Source: Actinomycetes bacterium (lineage in GTDB: Bacteria; Actinomycetota; Acidimicrobiia; Acidimicrobiales; Ilumatobacteraceae). Taken from it: a stretch of 7,618 nucleotides of DNA. Below are positions 5,569 to 7,618 of the stretch, piece after piece (position 1 is the stretch's first letter; the number at the start of each line of letters is the position of its first letter). Where the stretch lies: contig JAEZFY010000035.1 in assembly GCA_023417265.1 (NCBI GenBank), forward strand, positions 1-7,618, read 5' to 3'. A model generated the notes under the pieces. That model was given only the letters and a program-made list of their open reading frames with translations, was not told the DNA's origin and ran no database searches. A program made the position numbers and the translations under genes.

Positions 5569-5599
5569 GTTTCATCCGGGGTCAGACCCCGGATGAAAC
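5569..5599. repeat. Perfect 31-bp palindrome, REP-like element with GGGGTCTGACCCC core
   Basis: Arms GTTTCATCCGGGGTC (5569-5583) and GACCCCGGATGAAAC (5585-5599) are exact reverse complements around a single central base (A on plus, T on minus). On the coding strand it begins two bases after the infB stop and ends 16 bases before the rbfA ATG. It would form a very stable hairpin in the transcript, yet no U-tract follows and the next gene of the operon lies directly downstream, so a full terminator is unlikely. From memory, palindromes with this GGGGTC(T/A)GACCCC core are dispersed in many copies in several high-GC genomes, as expected of REP elements moved by REP-associated tyrosine transposases. 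That assignment is not testable from this single copy. Confidence 0.7.
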
Positions 5600-5601
5600 G
5601 C

Positions 5602-7618
5602 TCAGACGGGTGAGAGGGTGCGCGCGATCTCGCGCTCTTCGTACGTCTCGATGACGTCGCCAGGCTTGAGGTCCTGGAAGTCGGAGAGACCGATACCGCA
5701 CTCGAACCCAGCGCGAACCTCGGACGCGTCGTCCTTGAAGCGCTTGAGCGACGTGATCGTGCCCTTCCAGATGATCGTGCCATCGCGCAAGAAGCGGACC
5801 TTCGAGCCACGGCTGATGACGCCGTCTTGCACGTAGCAACCGGCGATCGCGCCGATCCGCGGGACCCGGAAGATCTCGCGCACCTCGGCGTCGCCGGTGA
5901 CGACTTCCTCGTACTCGGGGGCGAGCATGCCGACCATCGCCTGCTCGATGTCCTCGAGCAACTTGTAGATGATCTCGTAGGTACGGATCTCGACGTCGGC
6001 CTTGTCGGCGGCGTCGCGGGCCTTGCGGTCGGGGCGCACGTTGAAGCCGATGATCGTGGCGTTGGTGGTGGCGGCGAGCGTGATGTCGTTCTCGGTGATG
6101 CCACCGACGGCGCGGTGCACGAACGTGAGGTCGACTTCGTCGCGCTGGAGCTTGCGGAGGCTCTCGGTGACCGCCTCGAGCGAGCCGTGCACGTCTGCCT
6201 TGAGGATCAGGTTGAGCGTCGCCGCCTCACCGGTCTGCAGCTGCTGGAAGATGTCTTCGAGCTTCACGCCGGTCTTGACGCGGGCGTCGCCGCGCTGGTC
6301 GCGGATCTTGCGATGGTGCTCGCGGGCCTCACCGACGACGCGGGCGGTCTTCTCGTCCGGCGCGGCACGGAACTCGTCGCCGGCTTCGGGCACCGACGAC
6401 AAGCCGAGCACCTCGACCGGAGTCGACGGACCGGCGACCTTGATCTGCTGGCCCTTGTCGTTGATCATCGCCCGGACCTTGCCCCAGGCGGGGCCGGCCA
6501 CGATCGGGTCGCCGACCTTGAGCTCGCCCTTGTCGACGAGGATCGTCGCCACCGGGCCACGGCCCTTGTCGAGGTTGGCCTCGAGCACGATGCCCTTGGC
6601 GCGGCCGGTGGGGTTGGCGCTGAGCTCCTCGAGCTCGGCCACGACCAGCAGCTGATCGAGCAGGTCGTCGATGCCGAGCTCCTGGATGGCCGACATCTCG
6701 ACGACGATCGTGTCGCCGCCCCACGACTCGGGCACGAGCTGGTGCTCGGCGAGTTGGGTCAGCACGCGCTGCGGATCGGCGTTGTCCCGGTCGATCTTGT
6801 TGACGGCCACGATGATCGGCACGTCGGCCGCGCGAGCGTGGTTGATCGCCTCGATGGTCTGGGGCATCACGCCGTCGTCGGCGGCGACGACGAGCACGAC
6901 GATGTCGGTTGCCTGGGCACCACGCGCCCGCATCTGCGTGAACGCCGCGTGGCCGGGCGTGTCGATGAATGTCAGCAGGCCGCCGTTGCGCTCGACCTGG
7001 TAGGCGCCGATGTGTTGGGTGATGCCACCCGCCTCGCCGGCGACGACGTTGGCCTTGCGGATCTTGTCGAGGACGGTGGTCTTGCCGTGGTCGACGTGGC
7101 CCATCACGGTGATGACCGGCGGGCGCGGCTGGAGCAGCGTCTCGTCGTCGTCGTCGCTGTCGTCGAACATCGCCTGGAGTTCGACTTCTTGCTCTTGGCC
7201 CGGGTCGACGAGCAGCAGCTCGGCGCCGAGTTCGAGCGCGAACAGCTCCATGTGGTCGTCGCTCAACGCCATCGTGGCGGCGACCATCTCGCCGTGGTTC
7301 ATCAAGAACTTGACGACGTCGGCGGCGGTGCGGTTGAGCTTCGGGCCGAACTCCTGGGCCGACACGCCGCGCTCGACGACGATCGTGCCCTCGGGCACGG
7401 GCGCGTCGGCCGACGTGTAGGTGAGGTGCGTCGGCTGCAACTCGTCCTGGTCGCGACGGCGACGCCGCTTGGAGCGACGCGGGGGCCGGCGACCGGCCTG
7501 TGGGCGACCACCGGGGCCGCCGCCGGGGCGTCCACCACCGGGACCACCACCGGGACCACCCGGGCCGCCACCGGGGCGCGGCGCGTAGCCGCCGCCGCCA
7601 GGGCGCGCGGTGTAGCCG
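5602..7618 (-). CDS. infB: Translation initiation factor IF-2, partial (5' end beyond window)
   Basis: IF2 is the GTPase that brings formylmethionyl initiator tRNA to the 30S subunit and promotes subunit joining. The frame is open from the right edge to the TGA at 5604-5602. Numbering from the TTG (Leu) codon at 7440: IF2 N-terminal domain about 15-78, an acidic stretch FDDSDDDDE (92-100), then the G domain with GHVDHGKT (114-121, bases 7078-7101), GGITQHIGAY (138-147), DTPGH (160-164), NKID (214-217) and SAI (250-252). Domain II covers about 280-365, domain III about 395-505, and the C-terminal initiator-tRNA domain about 515-608 includes FECGIGL (579-585). Upstream of 7440 the frame continues through an Arg-rich block and Gly/Pro/Arg repeats, so the TTG is internal and the true start lies outside. 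All visible key GTPase residues are intact. Confidence 0.97.
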   Translation of the reverse strand, partial: GYTARPGGGGYAPRPGGGPGGPGGGPGGGRPGGGPGGRPQAGRRPPRRSKRRRRRDQDELQPTHLTYTSADAPVPEGTIVVERGVSAQEFGPKLNRTAADVVKFLMNHGEMVAATMALSDDHMELFALELGAELLLVDPGQEQEVELQAMFDDSDDDDETLLQPRPPVITVMGHVDHGKTTVLDKIRKANVVAGEAGGITQHIGAYQVERNGGLLTFIDTPGHAAFTQMRARGAQATDIVVLVVAADDGVMPQTIEAINHARAADVPIIVAVNKIDRDNADPQRVLTQLAEHQLVPESWGGDTIVVEMSAIQELGIDDLLDQLLVVAELEELSANPTGRAKGIVLEANLDKGRGPVATILVDKGELKVGDPIVAGPAWGKVRAMINDKGQQIKVAGPSTPVEVLGLSSVPEAGDEFRAAPDEKTARVVGEAREHHRKIRDQRGDARVKTGVKLEDIFQQLQTGEAATLNLILKADVHGSLEAVTESLRKLQRDEVDLTFVHRAVGGITENDITLAATTNATIIGFNVRPDRKARDAADKADVEIRTYEIIYKLLEDIEQAMVGMLAPEYEEVVTGDAEVREIFRVPRIGAIAGCYVQDGVISRGSKVRFLRDGTIIWKGTITSLKRFKDDASEVRAGFECGIGLSDFQDLKPGDVIETYEEREIARTLSPV
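7532..7564 (-). repeat. 12-bp tandem repeats in the Gly/Pro-rich N-terminal region of IF2
   Basis: Two perfect copies of CCACCACCGGGA (plus strand, 7532-7543 and 7544-7555) are followed by a shortened third unit to 7564. In the infB frame they encode Gly-Gly-Pro-Gly-type units. They sit in a wider stretch (about 7500-7617) coding almost only Gly, Pro and Arg with scattered Tyr and Ala, a disordered linker of the kind seen before the conserved core in actinobacterial IF2. Confidence 0.7.

Noticed and set aside
5569..5599. The palindrome as a standard intrinsic terminator of infB
   Set aside because: No U-tract follows on either strand and rbfA-truB begin within 16 bases. Perfect symmetry with a one-base centre fits a palindromic repeat better, although partial attenuation cannot be excluded.
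5602..7440. infB starting at the TTG codon at 7440
   Set aside because: The frame stays open upstream to the window edge with the basic and Gly/Pro-rich sequence typical before the IF2 core, so the TTG is an internal Leu codon.
1..7618. CRISPR arrays, tRNA or rRNA genes, insertion sequences, defence or toxin-antitoxin genes
   Set aside because: No spaced direct repeats, cloverleaf-like sequence, transposase or toxin motifs were seen; the window is filled by housekeeping genes.

Overview
The window is a high-GC stretch in which every supportable gene lies on the minus strand. It holds the conserved bacterial translation and RNA-metabolism cluster, read right to left: infB (5' end off the window) - rbfA - truB - ribF - rpsO - pnp. 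Gene content, GC-rich codon use, a GTG start on ribF and pnp, the Gly/Pro/Arg-rich N-terminal part of IF2 and the basic C-terminal tail of PNPase point to an actinobacterium (Actinomycetota). A deep-branching class such as Acidimicrobiia is my best guess, but the sequence alone does not settle it.

Layout: positions 1-65 are downstream of pnp and carry a strong GC-rich hairpin that probably ends the transcript. pnp occupies 66-2510. A 387-bp non-coding region (2511-2897) between rpsO and pnp is full of short inverted repeats, a reiterated 7-mer (GGTTGCC on the coding strand), a possible -10 box and two overlapping, mutually exclusive hairpins just after rpsO. rpsO (2898-3161) is preceded by a 127-bp gap with a plausible promoter and a small hairpin that would cover its ribosome-binding site. 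ribF (3289-4233) follows truB (4279-5181) after a 45-nt gap. truB overlaps rbfA (5181-5552) by one base (TGATG). Between rbfA and infB sits a perfect 31-bp palindrome with a GGGGTCTGACCCC core, which looks like a REP-type repeat rather than a normal operon signal. infB fills 5602-7618 and runs off the right edge.

How the genes work together: IF2 positions initiator tRNA. RbfA and S15 act in 30S subunit maturation. TruB makes pseudouridine 55 in tRNA, and PNPase degrades and processes RNA. RibF makes FMN and FAD and is a frequent passenger of this cluster. The coding part is ordinary housekeeping; I found no new multi-gene system. The parts worth a second look are the palindrome in the infB-rbfA gap, the structured rpsO-pnp leader, the rpsO leader and a possible leaderless start of ribF.
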